The notes beneath the pieces are model-generated. The model saw nothing but the letters and a program-made list of their open reading frames with translations. It was not told the DNA's origin and did no database searches. Positions 1 through 9,844 of a stretch of DNA of 64,000 nt are shown one piece after another. This stretch comes from Bacillus fungorum (GTDB lineage Bacteria; Bacillota; Bacilli; Bacillales; Bacillaceae_G). The stretch lies in NCBI RefSeq assembly GCF_002746455.1, contig NZ_NWUW01000003.1:284409-348408 (forward strand), given 5' to 3'. Every line of letters begins with the position of its first letter. Position 1 is the stretch's first letter. Both the position numbers and the translations under genes were made by a program.

Positions 1-774
1 TGGTGCCGAAAATATTTGTTACCGTACTTAGATTTGAAGAAGGAAAATGAGGTTACGAAATATGCATGGGCAGGCTTATGTTACACGCAAATAAATTTAC
101 CTTTATTTACAGAGATGAAGCGATTTATTAAATATGCGGTAGAACATTTGGAAGTATTACATGCGCATACGAGGGAAGCTTTCTTGAAATGGCTTAGTTT
201 TGTATTTATTAAATGTGTACTGTATTGGGAGCAAAAAACAGATTGGTTATACCCTTTACTTATACGAGAAAATGATGAAAATAAAATTAAATTTATGCAG
301 TTTTTATGCTATTACGTCAAAACGTTAAGTGCAAAAGAACAACAAAAATTTTGGGCAGCTTGGCTCAGTATATTTTTGCGAGAACGACCGAAAATGAGTG
401 AAATCACAGCTAGAGAATATGTAATGCTTTTACGTATTATTTTATTGATGGATGAAATAGTAGAAAGAGGATTATCGATAATATGTAAAACATTTTCGGA
501 CGTAGGTGGAAAAGGGAATCAAACGGAGTTAAAACAGTTATTTAATGAAATACTTGAAAAGACAGAGAGTATAAAAATGTATAAAGAATTGTATGCAAAT
601 GTCTTTTTCACTTTACTGCAAACGCTTCAGGAAGCCGATTTACTTGAAACTGAAATCATTCAAATAAAAGACGTATTAATCGGGTATAGAGTAGAAAAAT
701 GTGTATTAAATGCAATAGATAATGAGATCATTCGCATCGGAATTGTTATGGAGAATTTACAAGAAGAAATGTAG
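1..774 (+). CDS. C-terminal part of an unrecognised protein (5' end outside window)
   Basis: The frame is open from base 1 to the TAG at 772-774, so this is the last 257 or so residues of a longer gene. The protein is rich in Leu, Lys, Glu and aromatic residues and looks entirely alpha-helical, with no signal peptide or membrane segment in the visible part. It resembles the helical C-terminal regions of large SIR2/DUF4020-type proteins only in general character, which is a weak guess. It is followed by the promoter of the aromatic operon and has no obvious terminator of its own. Function not assigned. Confidence 0.6.
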   Translation, partial: WCRKYLLPYLDLKKENEVTKYAWAGLCYTQINLPLFTEMKRFIKYAVEHLEVLHAHTREAFLKWLSFVFIKCVLYWEQKTDWLYPLLIRENDENKIKFMQFLCYYVKTLSAKEQQKFWAAWLSIFLRERPKMSEITAREYVMLLRIILLMDEIVERGLSIICKTFSDVGGKGNQTELKQLFNEILEKTESIKMYKELYANVFFTLLQTLQEADLLETEIIQIKDVLIGYRVEKCVLNAIDNEIIRIGIVMENLQEEM

Positions 775-811
775 GGCGAAAGCGGAATTTAAAAAAATAT
801 ATAAAAAGTTG

Positions 812-841
812 TTGACATTGTTTTAAAAAGCGTTCTATAAT
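812..841 (+). promoter_or_regulatory. Sigma-A type promoter of the aromatic operon
   Basis: TTGACA at 812-817 and TATAAT at 836-841 are both perfect consensus hexamers separated by 18 bases. Transcription would begin near 848, just before the first T-box stem I. No comparable promoter is visible before the second or third T-box, so one transcript probably passes through them. Confidence 0.85.
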
Positions 842-847
842 ACGAAG

Positions 848-1143
848 CATACTTATTCAATTTCAAAAAACATTTGAATAAACAAAGTGCAATGAAGAGA
901 TCACAGTAGTGGTTAGTCTTACTGTAACAGAGAGCTGGTGGTTGGTGTGAACCAGTACAGGGATAATCATGAATTACAGTCTTGGAGCATCTTTTTCGTA
1001 GTAAAGATAGTATTGTCTTTATGAAGAAAAAGCGGTCAATTGATCGTTAACAGTGAAGAGAGGTAGACAGAAACTTAGTCTACAACTAGGGTGGTACCGC
1101 GATAAATATCGTCCCTACTGATTTATTCAGTAGGGACTTTTTG
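848..1143 (+). promoter_or_regulatory. T-box riboswitch 1 (tyrosine-type specifier)
   Basis: The conserved T-box sequence AGGGTGGTACCGCG lies at 1088-1101 and is followed by a strong terminator (GTCCCTACTGA paired with TCAGTAGGGAC, 1111-1136, then a T run). Upstream are the usual stem I features, including the GAGCTGGTGG block around 932-942. The specifier context GAAT-TAC-A places a UAC tyrosine codon at 975-977, read by the family rule that the specifier is followed by a purine. Uncharged tRNA-Tyr would stabilise the antiterminator and turn on the downstream operon. First of two tandem copies. Confidence 0.9.
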
Positions 1144-1177
1144 TATTTTAGTGGTCCAACTTGAAAATTAAATATTC

Positions 1178-1434
1178 ATGCGTTGAAAGGAAAAGCAGTA
1201 GTTGTTGTTTCCCTGTAACAGAGAGCTGGTGGTTGGTGCGAACCAGTACAAAAACAAGAGCGAATTACAGTCCTAGAGCATCTTTTTCGTAGTAAAGATA
1301 GTATTTGTCTTTATGAAGGGAAAGACGGTCAGATGATCGTTAACAATGAAGAGAGGTAGACGAAAGAAGTCTACAACTAGGGTGGTACCGCGATAAATAT
1401 CGTCCCTACTGATTGGATCAGTAGGGATTTTTTG
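1178..1434 (+). promoter_or_regulatory. T-box riboswitch 2 (tyrosine-type specifier, tandem copy)
   Basis: A second complete T-box follows the first by about 35 bases. The AGGGTGGTACCGCG element is at 1379-1392, the terminator hairpin at 1402-1427 followed by TTTTTT, and the stem I block GAGCTGGTGG is near 1222-1231. The specifier context is again GAATTACA with UAC at 1266-1268. Long stretches are identical to T-box 1, so it probably arose by duplication. In series, both must be antiterminated for aroF expression, which should sharpen the response to tyrosine starvation. Confidence 0.9.
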
Positions 1435-1606
1435 TACAAAAAAAAGTGGGGTTTTATCTAGTAGATAGTGTCCTTATAGTAAGTATTCGTTTAAAATAAG
1501 AAGAGGTATCGATTCCACTTAAAATTTGTATAATTTATCAGTTCAGAAAATAGAGAATTTTCCGTTCTCTTACTATACTTTTAAAACATTAGAGGAGGAT
1601 TTCCAA

Positions 1607-2683
1607 ATGGCAAATCATGAATTAGATCAATTACGTAAACAGGTAGATGAAATTAACTTACAACTATTACACCTTTTAAACAAACGTGGTGAAATCGTTC
1701 AAAAAATTGGGGAGCAAAAGCAAGTACAAGGTACGAAACGTTTTGATCCAGTACGTGAGCGTGAAGTGCTTGATATGATTGCAGAGAATAACGAAGGACC
1801 ATTCGAAACGTCAACGGTTCAACATATTTTCAAAACAATCTTCAAAGCTAGCTTAGAATTACAAGAAGATGATAACCGTAAAGCATTATTAGTATCACGT
1901 AAAAAGAAACAAGAAAACACAATCGTTGATGTAAAAGGTGAATTGATTGGTAACGGAACACAAACGTTCATCATGGGACCTTGTGCGGTAGAAAGCTTAG
2001 AGCAAGTTCGCCAAGTAGGGCAAGCGATGAAAGACCAAGGCTTAAAATTAATGCGCGGTGGTGCTTTCAAACCGAGAACATCTCCATACGATTTCCAAGG
2101 CTTAGGAGTAGAAGGATTACAAATTTTACGCCAAGTAGCAGATGAGTTTGATTTAGCGATCATTAGTGAAATTTTAAATCCGAACGACGTTGAAATGGCA
2201 TTAGACTACGTTGATGTAATTCAAGTGGGCGCACGTAACATGCAAAACTTCGATTTATTACGAGCTGTAGGTAAAGTTAACAAGCCAGTATTATTAAAAC
2301 GAGGATTAGCAGCAACAATTGATGAGTTCATTAACGCAGCTGAATACATCATTGCACAAGGTAACGACCAAATTATTCTATGTGAGCGCGGTATCCGCAC
2401 ATACGAAAGAGCAACACGTAACACATTAGATATTTCAGCAGTACCGATTTTAAAGAAAGAAACACATTTACCAGTTATCGTTGACGTAACGCATTCAACT
2501 GGACGTAGAGATTTATTATTACCAACAGCGAAAGCAGCACTTGCAATTGGAGCAGATGCAGTAATGGCTGAAGTACATCCAGATCCAGCAGTGGCATTAT
2601 CAGATTCTGCACAACAAATGGATATTCCAGAATTCCATAAATTCATGGAAGAGTTAAAAGGATTCAAAAATAAATTATCTTAA
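1607..2683 (+). CDS. aroF: Bifunctional chorismate mutase / DAHP synthase
   Basis: First enzyme of the shikimate pathway: condenses phosphoenolpyruvate and erythrose 4-phosphate to DAHP. The N-terminal ~90 residues form an AroQ chorismate mutase-like helical domain ([20 protein letters not shown]), which in Bacillus acts as a feedback sensor for chorismate/prephenate. The remainder is the DAHP synthase barrel, with GPCAVES near residue 125 and [16 protein letters not shown]. The start is the ATG at 1607 behind AGAGGAGG (1591-1598); an upstream in-frame ATG at 1526 lacks a binding site. 358 aa, normal for the family. It is called aroA in B. subtilis. Preceded by two T-boxes and followed by a third. 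Confidence 0.95.
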   Translation: MANHELDQLRKQVDEINLQLLHLLNKRGEIVQKIGEQKQVQGTKRFDPVREREVLDMIAENNEGPFETSTVQHIFKTIFKASLELQEDDNRKALLVSRKKKQENTIVDVKGELIGNGTQTFIMGPCAVESLEQVRQVGQAMKDQGLKLMRGGAFKPRTSPYDFQGLGVEGLQILRQVADEFDLAIISEILNPNDVEMALDYVDVIQVGARNMQNFDLLRAVGKVNKPVLLKRGLAATIDEFINAAEYIIAQGNDQIILCERGIRTYERATRNTLDISAVPILKKETHLPVIVDVTHSTGRRDLLLPTAKAALAIGADAVMAEVHPDPAVALSDSAQQMDIPEFHKFMEELKGFKNKLS

Positions 2684-2697
2684 TTCCATATCATATA

Positions 2698-2937
2698 TGC
2701 GCTGAAGAGGAAACAGTAGTGCTTATCTCACTGTTAAAGAGAGCTGATGGTCGGTGTGAATCAGTACAAAGGTAAGCATGAATTACAGCCTTGGAGCATC
2801 TTTTTCACCAATTTTTGGAGGGAAAGACGGTCAAACGATCGTTAAAGAAGAAGAGAGGTAGACGATAGTTGTCTACAACTAGGGTGGTACCGCGATAAAC
2901 ATCGTCCCTACTGAGCGCTCAGTAGGGACTTTTTTGT
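2698..2937 (+). promoter_or_regulatory. T-box riboswitch 3 (tyrosine-type specifier)
   Basis: A third T-box sits between aroF and aroC. AGGGTGGTACCGCG is at 2881-2894, the terminator pairs GTCCCTACTGAGC with GCTCAGTAGGGAC (2904-2929) and ends in TTTTTT, and the specifier context GAATTACA gives UAC at 2784-2786. No promoter is apparent between the aroF stop and this element, so it probably acts as an internal gate that lowers expression of aroC-hisC-tyrA-aroA relative to aroF unless tRNA-Tyr is uncharged. Confidence 0.9.
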
Positions 2938-2965
2938 ACAAAAAAATAGTAAAGGGGCAAGAGAA

Positions 2966-4138
2966 ATGAGATACATTACAGCTGGAGAATCACATGGGCC
3001 GCAGTTAACAGTTATTTTAGAAGGTGTACCAGCAGGCTTAACTTTAACAGCGGAACATATTAATAAAGAATTATTAAGAAGACAAAAAGGGCATGGGCGC
3101 GGAAGACGCATGCAAATTGAAACTGATACAGTTGAAATTGTAAGTGGTGTTCGTCATGGGATGACACTTGGCTCGCCGATAACGTTAATCGTAAAAAATG
3201 ATGATTTCAAACATTGGACGAAAGTAATGGGTGCAGAGCCAATTTCGGAAAAAGAAAGTAAAGAAATGAAACGTACAATTACAAAACCACGTCCAGGACA
3301 TGCGGATTTAAACGGAGCAATTAAATATGGACATCGTGATATAAGAAACGTATTAGAGCGCTCATCAGCAAGAGAAACAACAGTTCGTGTAGCTGCTGGT
3401 GCAGTTGCGAAGCAAATTTTAAAAGAATTAGGCGTGGAAATTGCAGGACATGTTCTTGAAATTGGTGGAGTAAAAGCAAAACATATTTCAAACTTATCAA
3501 TTGAAGAAATTCAAAAAATTACTGAAAACTCACCAGTTCGATGTTTGGATAAAGAAGTAGAGCAAGACATGATGGATGCGATAGATAATGCTAAAAATAG
3601 TGGGGATTCAATCGGCGGTATTGTTGAGGTCATTGCAGAAGGTATGCCAATAGGTGTTGGTAGTTACGTTCATTACGATCGTAAATTAGATGCAAAACTT
3701 GCTGGTGCAATTATGAGTATTAATGCATTTAAAGGTGCTGAAATTGGCGTTGGTTTTGAAGCGGCAAGACAGCCAGGAAGTAAAGTGCACGATGAAATTT
3801 TATGGGATGAAGAACAAGGATACACGAGAAAAACGAATAATGCCGGCGGTTTAGAAGGCGGTATGACAACAGGAATGCCAATTGTCGTAAGAGGTGTTAT
3901 GAAACCAATACCTACATTATACAAACCGTTAGCAAGTGTTGACATTGATACGAAAGAAGCTTTCCAAGCGAGTATTGAAAGATCTGATAGTTGTGCAGTA
4001 CCAGCAGCAGGTGTAGTAGCTGAATCTGTTGTAGCGTGGGAACTTGCACATGCGCTTGTCGAACAATTCGGAAAAGATCGTATGGATTTAATTCAGCAAA
4101 ACATTACGCAACATAAAAAATACGCAAAAGAATTTTAA
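2966..4138 (+). CDS. aroC: Chorismate synthase
   Basis: Converts 5-enolpyruvylshikimate 3-phosphate to chorismate using reduced FMN. Family signatures are clear: GESHGPQLT at residues 7-15, [11 protein letters not shown] near 46, RSSARETT near 133 and the [10 protein letters not shown] segment near 295. 390 aa, the usual length. The ATG at 2966 follows AAAGGGGC. It is the first gene after the third T-box and is followed 18 bases later by hisC, in one operon. Named aroF in B. subtilis. Confidence 0.95.
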   Translation: MRYITAGESHGPQLTVILEGVPAGLTLTAEHINKELLRRQKGHGRGRRMQIETDTVEIVSGVRHGMTLGSPITLIVKNDDFKHWTKVMGAEPISEKESKEMKRTITKPRPGHADLNGAIKYGHRDIRNVLERSSARETTVRVAAGAVAKQILKELGVEIAGHVLEIGGVKAKHISNLSIEEIQKITENSPVRCLDKEVEQDMMDAIDNAKNSGDSIGGIVEVIAEGMPIGVGSYVHYDRKLDAKLAGAIMSINAFKGAEIGVGFEAARQPGSKVHDEILWDEEQGYTRKTNNAGGLEGGMTTGMPIVVRGVMKPIPTLYKPLASVDIDTKEAFQASIERSDSCAVPAAGVVAESVVAWELAHALVEQFGKDRMDLIQQNITQHKKYAKEF

Positions 4139-4156
4139 TAAAAAGGTGGTTTTAAC

Positions 4157-5257
4157 ATGCAAGTAAAAGAGCAACTATCATCATTACAACCATATAAACC
4201 AGGTAAATCACCTGAACAAATGAAAGAAGTATATGGAAATCATTCATTTGTTAAATTAGCATCGAATGAAAATCCATTTGGCTGCTCACCACGTGTTTTA
4301 GATGAGTTGCAAAAATCGTGGTTAGAACATGCTTTATATCCTGACGGAGGTGCTACAACACTCCGTCAAACCATTGCGAATAAGTTACATGTACAAATGG
4401 AACAAGTACTTTGCGGTAGTGGGTTAGATGAAGTCATTCAAATGATAAGCCGTGCAGTACTTAAAGCAGGAGATAACATCGTAACGGCTGGGGCAACATT
4501 CCCGCAGTATCGTCATCATGCAATTATTGAAGGTTGTGAAGTGAAAGAAGTTCCATTAAATAAAGGTGTATACGATTTGGACGAAATTTCGTCAGCGGTA
4601 AATAATAATACGAAAATCGTATGGATTTGTAATCCGAATAACCCGACAGGCACATATGTGAATGATCGAAAATTAACTCAATTTATTGAGGGGATTAGTG
4701 AAAATACGTTAATTGTCATTGATGAAGCGTACTATGAATACGTAACAGCAAAAGATTTCCCAGAGACATTACCGCTTTTAGAAAAACATAAAAATATTCT
4801 TGTACTTAGAACATTTTCTAAAGCGTACGGATTAGCTTCTTTCCGCGTCGGATATGCGATTGGACAGGAAGAGTTAATCGAGAAATTAAATGTCGTACGT
4901 TTGCCATTTAACGTATCTTCATTAGCGCAAAAAGCAGCGACGATTGCTTTTGGTGATGACGAGTTTATTGAAGAAATAGTTCGTGTGAATACAGAGGGAT
5001 TACAACAATACGAGAGCTTTTGTAAGAAAAATGATATTCCATTTTATCCATCGCAAACAAACTTCATCTTTTTGCCTGTTGAGAATGCTGGAGAGATTTA
5101 TGAAGCTTGTGCACACGCAGGATTTATTATTCGCCCGTTCCCGAATGGTGTCCGTATTACAGTTGGAACAAGGGAGCAAAATGAAGGAGTGATTTCAGTG
5201 TTAAAACAACACTTTGAAAATAAAAAAAGAAAGTCTCGAGATGAGGCAAATGCGTAA
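4157..5257 (+). CDS. hisC: Histidinol-phosphate / aromatic aminotransferase
   Basis: Class I/II PLP-dependent aminotransferase of the HisC family, 366 aa. Recognisable elements are the substrate/PLP segment LASNENPFG near residue 35, NPNNPTG near 160, and the PLP lysine in TFSKAYGLASFRVGY near 220. Its place between aroC and tyrA suggests it transaminates phenylpyruvate and 4-hydroxyphenylpyruvate, as HisC does in B. subtilis, although histidinol-phosphate could also be a substrate. Start ATG 4157 after AAAGGTGG. Its end overlaps the likely start of tyrA by 8 bases. Confidence 0.92.
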   Translation: MQVKEQLSSLQPYKPGKSPEQMKEVYGNHSFVKLASNENPFGCSPRVLDELQKSWLEHALYPDGGATTLRQTIANKLHVQMEQVLCGSGLDEVIQMISRAVLKAGDNIVTAGATFPQYRHHAIIEGCEVKEVPLNKGVYDLDEISSAVNNNTKIVWICNPNNPTGTYVNDRKLTQFIEGISENTLIVIDEAYYEYVTAKDFPETLPLLEKHKNILVLRTFSKAYGLASFRVGYAIGQEELIEKLNVVRLPFNVSSLAQKAATIAFGDDEFIEEIVRVNTEGLQQYESFCKKNDIPFYPSQTNFIFLPVENAGEIYEACAHAGFIIRPFPNGVRITVGTREQNEGVISVLKQHFENKKRKSRDEANA

Positions 5258-6350
5258 AAAGGTAGTTTTAATTGGAACTGGTTTAATCGGAGGCTCTCTC
5301 GCATTAGCAATTAAGAAAGAGCACGATGTAACGATAGCAGGTTATGATATATTTCAAGAACAAGTAGAGCGTGCAAAAGAATTACACGTAGTAGATGAAA
5401 TAGCAGTAGATTTACAACATGCATGTGAAGAGGCGCATTTAATTGTTTTTGCTTCTCCAGTTGAAGAAACAAAGAAGCTATTACACAAACTTGCGTCATT
5501 CCGTTTACGAGAAGATGTTATAGTGACTGATGTTGGTAGCACAAAAGGAACAATTATGAATGAAGCGGAAGCTTTATTTTCAAAGGAAGTTTCTTTCATT
5601 GGTGGACATCCGATGGCAGGTTCTCATAAAACGGGCGTTGAAAGTGCAAAAGCACATTTATTTGAAAATGCATTTTATATTTTAACGCCGATGAATCATG
5701 TACCAAATGAACATGTGGGAGAGTTAAAAGATTGGTTAAAAGGAACAGGGTCACATTTCCTTGTTTTAAATACGGAAGAACATGATTATGTAACAGGGAT
5801 TGTAAGTCATTTCCCGCATCTTATTGCCGCTGGATTAGTAAAGCAAGTAGAGAAACATGCAGGAGATAATCCGCTCATTCATCAACTAGCTGCCGGAGGG
5901 TTTAAAGACATTACACGTATCGCATCTAGTAGTCCGAAAATGTGGAGTGATATTGTTAAGCAAAATCGTGAGCATTTAATGGTATTATTAAAAGAGTGGA
6001 TCTCTGAAATGGAAGATTTATATGATACAGTTTCTACCGGAGATGCAGGCGAGATTCAAAACTATTTTGCAGACGCGAAAGAATACCGTGACTCTTTACC
6101 AGTACGAAAGAGAGGGGCAATTCCTGCCTATCACGACTTATACGTCGATGTTTTAGATAAAGTAGGGGCATTGGCTCACATTACGAGTATTTTAGCGCGC
6201 GAAGAAATTAGTATTACGAACTTGCAAATATTAGAAGCGCGTGAAGGGTTGCTTGGGGTATTACGTATTAGCTTCCAAAGAGAAGAAGATCGTATGAAAG
6301 CAAAGCTAGCGCTTGGAGAAGAAAAATACCAAACTTATGAAACAATTTAA
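5250..6350 (+). CDS. tyrA: Prephenate dehydrogenase
   Basis: Oxidatively decarboxylates prephenate to 4-hydroxyphenylpyruvate with NAD+, the committed step to tyrosine. An N-terminal Rossmann motif GTGLIGGSLALA starts at about residue 7, followed by the PDH helical domain (GGHPMAGSHKTG) and a C-terminal ACT domain (DKVGALAHITSILAREEISI) expected to bind tyrosine. The start is uncertain among ATG 5250 (366 aa, behind ATGAGG), ATG 5241 and TTG 5214; 5250 gives the commonest family length and translational coupling with hisC. Confidence 0.92.
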   Translation: MRKKVVLIGTGLIGGSLALAIKKEHDVTIAGYDIFQEQVERAKELHVVDEIAVDLQHACEEAHLIVFASPVEETKKLLHKLASFRLREDVIVTDVGSTKGTIMNEAEALFSKEVSFIGGHPMAGSHKTGVESAKAHLFENAFYILTPMNHVPNEHVGELKDWLKGTGSHFLVLNTEEHDYVTGIVSHFPHLIAAGLVKQVEKHAGDNPLIHQLAAGGFKDITRIASSSPKMWSDIVKQNREHLMVLLKEWISEMEDLYDTVSTGDAGEIQNYFADAKEYRDSLPVRKRGAIPAYHDLYVDVLDKVGALAHITSILAREEISITNLQILEAREGLLGVLRISFQREEDRMKAKLALGEEKYQTYETI

Positions 6351-6366
6351 ATGAGAAGGTGAAAAC

Positions 6367-7656
6367 GTGAAGGGAAGAACAATACAACCTGTTAATAACG
6401 GATTAAATGGCAACATTACAATTCCAGGAGATAAATCGATTTCACACCGCGCTGTCATGTTCGGCGCGATTGCAGAAGGAGAAACAACAATTAAAGGTTT
6501 CTTGCCCGGTGCAGACTGTTTAAGTACGATTTCTTGCTTTAAAGAAATGGGAGTAGACATCGTGCAAAATGGTGATGAAGTCACTGTAGTTGGTAAAGGA
6601 TTAGAAGGCTTACAAGAACCGAAAGCTGTATTAGATGTTGGTAATTCTGGTACAACAATACGTTTAATGTCAGGAATTTTGGCAAATACACCATTTTTCT
6701 CTTGCGTACAAGGCGATGCATCTATCGCAAAAAGACCGATGAAACGTGTTGCAAATCCATTAAAGCAAATGGGCGCAATCATTGATGGCCGCGAAGAAGG
6801 AACGTTTACACCGCTAACAATACGTGGCGGAGATTTAAAAGCAATTGAATACACTTCGCCTGTAGCAAGCGCACAAGTAAAGTCAGCTATTTTACTTGCA
6901 GGACTTCGTGCAGAAGGTGTAACAGCTGTTACAGAACCACATATTTCCCGCGACCATACGGAAAGAATGCTTGAAGCATTTGGCGTTAAAGTAACTCGCG
7001 AAGGAAAAACAGTAAAACTTGCAGGTGGACAAAAGTTAACAGGAACAGACATTCAAGTGCCAGGTGACGTATCATCTGCAGCATTTTTCTTAGTAGCGGG
7101 CGCAATCATTCCAAATAGTAAACTAGTATTACAAAATGTAGGGATGAATCCAACTCGTACAGGTATTATTGATGTTTTAGAGAAAATGGGTGCTACGTTC
7201 ACTGTAGAGCCAATTAACGAAGGAGCATCAGAACCAGCTGCAAACATTACAATAGAGACATCTTCATTAAAAGGAATCGAAATTGGCGGAGATATTATCC
7301 CAAGATTAATCGATGAAATTCCTGTTATCGCCTTAGCGGCAACGCAAGCAGAGGGAATTACAGTAATTAAAGATGCGCATGAATTAAAAGTTAAAGAGAC
7401 GAACCGTATTGATACAGTCGTTGCAGAATTAACAAAGCTAGGAGCTCGCATAGAAGCAACTGATGACGGGATGATTATTTACGGGAAATCAGCTCTAAAA
7501 GGCAATACAGTAAATAGTTACGGTGACCACCGCATCGGAATGATGCTTGCAATCGCTGGATGTATCGCAGAAGGAAAAACAACAATTGAAGATGCAGAAG
7601 CAGTAGGCGTATCATATCCTACATTCTTCGAAGAACTTCAAAAGTTAGCTAAATAA
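6367..7656 (+). CDS. aroA: 3-phosphoshikimate 1-carboxyvinyltransferase (EPSP synthase)
   Basis: Transfers the enolpyruvyl group from PEP to shikimate 3-phosphate. The family hallmarks are present: [14 protein letters not shown] near residue 21, GNSGTTIRL near 95, and a late [11 protein letters not shown] motif. 429 aa. GTG start at 6367 preceded by GAGAAGGTG, 16 bases after tyrA. It is the last gene of the operon (aroE in B. subtilis naming) and is followed by a terminator. Confidence 0.95.
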   Translation: MKGRTIQPVNNGLNGNITIPGDKSISHRAVMFGAIAEGETTIKGFLPGADCLSTISCFKEMGVDIVQNGDEVTVVGKGLEGLQEPKAVLDVGNSGTTIRLMSGILANTPFFSCVQGDASIAKRPMKRVANPLKQMGAIIDGREEGTFTPLTIRGGDLKAIEYTSPVASAQVKSAILLAGLRAEGVTAVTEPHISRDHTERMLEAFGVKVTREGKTVKLAGGQKLTGTDIQVPGDVSSAAFFLVAGAIIPNSKLVLQNVGMNPTRTGIIDVLEKMGATFTVEPINEGASEPAANITIETSSLKGIEIGGDIIPRLIDEIPVIALAATQAEGITVIKDAHELKVKETNRIDTVVAELTKLGARIEATDDGMIIYGKSALKGNTVNSYGDHRIGMMLAIAGCIAEGKTTIEDAEAVGVSYPTFFEELQKLAK

Positions 7657-7666
7657 AGTAATGAGA

Positions 7667-7697
7667 AGCAGATACGGGATGTATCTGCTTTTTTTAT
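7667..7697 (+). terminator. Terminator of the aromatic operon
   Basis: AGCAGATAC pairs with GTATCTGCT around a 5-base loop and is followed by seven T residues, directly after aroA. Confidence 0.88.
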
Positions 7698-7793
7698 ATT
7701 GGGTTTGTGTCGTTAAGTCGGTATAATTTCATTCACCGCACTGTAATGTTTAGAATTATGGTACAATTCAAATAAGGAATGGAGGAGGAATAT

Positions 7794-8954
7794 ATGAACG
7801 TTATACGATTAAAAGAAGATAAATTTAGAGAAGCATTACGCCTATCAGAATACGCTTTTCAATATACAGTTGTCGAGGAACGATTGCAGCAACAACTTAC
7901 AAAGATGAAAGAAAGTCATGAAATATACGGTATTATGGAAGGTGAAGATTTAGCAGCAAAACTTCATCTTATTCCGTTTCATATATACATAGGAAAAGAA
8001 AAATTTAAAATGGGAGGCGTTGCAGGGGTAGCGACGTATCCAGAATACAGAAGAAGCGGGTATGTAAAAGAATTGCTTCAACACTCACTTCAAACGATGA
8101 AAAAAGATGGATATACAGTATCGATGCTACATCCATTTGCTGTTGCATTTTACCGTAAATACGGCTGGGAACTTTGTGCGGATCTCCTTGTATGTCATAT
8201 GACAAAGATTGATTTAGTTATGAAAAAACAAGTGAATGGTACTGTGAAACGTTTCAATAAAGAAAATCACCCAGAAGAGGTCGAAAAGCTTTATGAAACA
8301 TTTGCAGGACGTTTTTCCGGTATGCTAGTTCGTGGTGAAAAATGGTGGTTACAAGCTGTTTATGATTATTTAACATTAGCAATTTACTACGATGAAAATA
8401 AAACGGCAGCTGGCTACATGTTATATAAAATTGAAAACAACAAAATGACAGTAGACGAATTTGTTCCACTGCATAATGAAGCGCGAAATGGTCTATGGAA
8501 CTATATTTGCCAGCATGATTCTATGATTAAAGAACTTGAAATGACAGTAAGTGAAAACGAACCGTTGTTATATACATTGCAAGAGCCGCGAGTGAAGGCA
8601 GAAATAAAGCCGTATTTTATGGGCAGAATTGTAGATGTGGAGAAGTTCTTCAAACAATATGAGTTGAACTGGAACAATGCACAGCAAGAAGTGATTTTAC
8701 ATATTACAGATTCATTTGCACCGTGGAATAACGTTTCAGTGAGGCTTGCAAATCATGAAATAACAATTATGAAAGAGGAAACAATAGATAAAGGAATTCA
8801 ACTGGATATAAACGCATTATCTACAATAATCTTCGGCTATAAACGCCCGTTAGAACTTAATGAACTAGAATTAATTAGCGGAAGCGAAGAGGAAATACAA
8901 GCATTTGAGAATATAGTTCCAGTACGTAAAGCATTTATTTATGATTTCTTTTAA
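7794..8954 (+). CDS. Eis-like GNAT N-acetyltransferase
   Basis: 386 aa. The N-terminal half carries a GNAT acetyl-CoA fold with GVAGVATYPEYRRSGYVK near residue 75, matching the Eis pattern of V-x-P-x-x-R-R-x-G. The overall length and the C-terminal SCP2-like region match Eis-family acetyltransferases, which in other bacteria modify aminoglycosides or other amines; the substrate here is unknown. The ATG at 7794 has GGAGGAGG five bases upstream, which is why the in-frame ATG at 7779 is rejected. It stands alone between two terminators. Confidence 0.82.
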   Translation: MNVIRLKEDKFREALRLSEYAFQYTVVEERLQQQLTKMKESHEIYGIMEGEDLAAKLHLIPFHIYIGKEKFKMGGVAGVATYPEYRRSGYVKELLQHSLQTMKKDGYTVSMLHPFAVAFYRKYGWELCADLLVCHMTKIDLVMKKQVNGTVKRFNKENHPEEVEKLYETFAGRFSGMLVRGEKWWLQAVYDYLTLAIYYDENKTAAGYMLYKIENNKMTVDEFVPLHNEARNGLWNYICQHDSMIKELEMTVSENEPLLYTLQEPRVKAEIKPYFMGRIVDVEKFFKQYELNWNNAQQEVILHITDSFAPWNNVSVRLANHEITIMKEETIDKGIQLDINALSTIIFGYKRPLELNELELISGSEEEIQAFENIVPVRKAFIYDFF

Positions 8955-8969
8955 GTTTTAAATAGGAAA

Positions 8970-9011
8970 TTGGGCTGTCCTAAACAAAATCTTGGGACGG
9001 CTTTCTGTTAT
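8970..9011 (+). terminator. Terminator after the Eis-like gene
   Basis: GGCTGTCCTA near 8972 pairs imperfectly with TTGGGACGGC and is followed by TTTCTGTT. A modest terminator-like hairpin. Confidence 0.55.
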
Positions 9012-9112
9012 ATTGTCAGTTTTTGTCGGGAAGTCGATATATCCTGAAAATCGCTGATATAATTTTATTCACAAACAAGGAATTAAAAACGTAACGATAC
9101 TTTGTCACGCAC

Positions 9113-9140
9113 TTGACTTTTAATCCATGTAATTTATAAT
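9113..9140 (+). promoter_or_regulatory. Promoter of the tetR gene
   Basis: TTGACT at 9113-9118 and a perfect TATAAT at 9135-9140, spaced by 16 bases. The palindrome at 9148-9165 sits over the predicted transcription start, consistent with autorepression. Confidence 0.7.
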
Positions 9141-9147
9141 TAAAAAC

Positions 9148-9165
9148 GGAATGAATTTTCATTCC
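9148..9165. promoter_or_regulatory. Palindromic operator 1 (GGAATGAA-n2-TTCATTCC)
   Basis: Perfect 8-base inverted arms with a 2-base centre, just downstream of the tetR promoter. The same arms recur at 9774-9791 and 9845-9862, marking these as binding sites for the adjacent TetR protein. Confidence 0.8.
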
Positions 9166-9185
9166 TGAAAATAGAGGTGGAAAAA

Positions 9186-9752
9186 ATGGCTAAAAACAAA
9201 CAAGAGGATATTTTTGATGCTGCGATGCAACTTTTCGCAGAGCGTGGTTACGATGGTACGACAATTCCAATGATCGCTGAAAAAGCAAATGTCGGTGCGG
9301 GTACTATTTATCGCTATTTTGCAAATAAAGAGGCACTTGTTAACTCATTATTTTCAAAAAGTATGTTACAGCTTTCTGAAATAATAAAAACGGATTTTCC
9401 TGTTGAAGCAAATATTCGTGAACAGTTTAGTCATACGTATAACCGTTTATTTGAATTTGCGAGAAATAATGTGGATGCTTTTTTATTTACCAATTCCCAC
9501 TGCGATAGTTATTTTCTTGACGAACAGAGTAAGAAAATATTTGACGATTTTATAGGCTTCTTTATGAATATTATTGAAGATGGAATCGCAAAAGGTTTTC
9601 TTCGTCCATTGCCTCCAGTTGCTTTAATTATTATTGTATATCAACCGCTAGAAAAACTAACGAAGGTAATTGCAACAGGGCAATTAGAATACTCAAAAGA
9701 ATTAGTAAAAGAATTGGAAGAAAGCTCTTGGAACGCTATTAGAATCATTTGA
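9186..9752 (+). CDS. TetR/AcrR family transcriptional regulator
   Basis: 188 aa repressor. The N-terminal helix-turn-helix is typical: DAAMQLFAERGYDGTTIPMI then AGTIYRYFANKEALVNSLF (residues ~12-53). The C-terminal half is the variable ligand-binding, dimerising domain. ATG at 9186 follows AGAGGTGG; the GTG at 9177 inside that site is not used. Palindromes before and after the gene and the downstream MmpL-type exporter indicate a regulator of its own gene and of the exporter, released by a toxic or lipid-like ligand that is not known. Confidence 0.92.
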   Translation: MAKNKQEDIFDAAMQLFAERGYDGTTIPMIAEKANVGAGTIYRYFANKEALVNSLFSKSMLQLSEIIKTDFPVEANIREQFSHTYNRLFEFARNNVDAFLFTNSHCDSYFLDEQSKKIFDDFIGFFMNIIEDGIAKGFLRPLPPVALIIIVYQPLEKLTKVIATGQLEYSKELVKELEESSWNAIRII

Positions 9753-9773
9753 TTCTATAGCTTTATAAGGATA

Positions 9774-9791
9774 GGAATGAATATTCATTCC
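9774..9791. promoter_or_regulatory. Palindromic operator 2
   Basis: GGAATGAATATTCATTCC, a perfect 18-base palindrome between tetR and the exporter gene. Confidence 0.8.
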
Positions 9792-9844
9792 GGAAAGGGG
9801 AGTTTAATAGAGTTTACAAAATAATGTAATAGAATGAAATGATA

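Noticed and set aside
1..774. SIR2/DUF4020 assignment of the partial first gene
   Set aside because: Only the C-terminal part is visible and no diagnostic motif is present.
2221..2667. Long antisense open frames over aroF, aroC, aroA and ykpA
   Set aside because: They have no ribosome binding sites and arise from low stop-codon frequency opposite well-expressed genes.
5214..5249. TTG 5214 as the tyrA start
   Set aside because: It would overlap hisC by 44 bases and has no binding site; ATG 5250 gives the family length.
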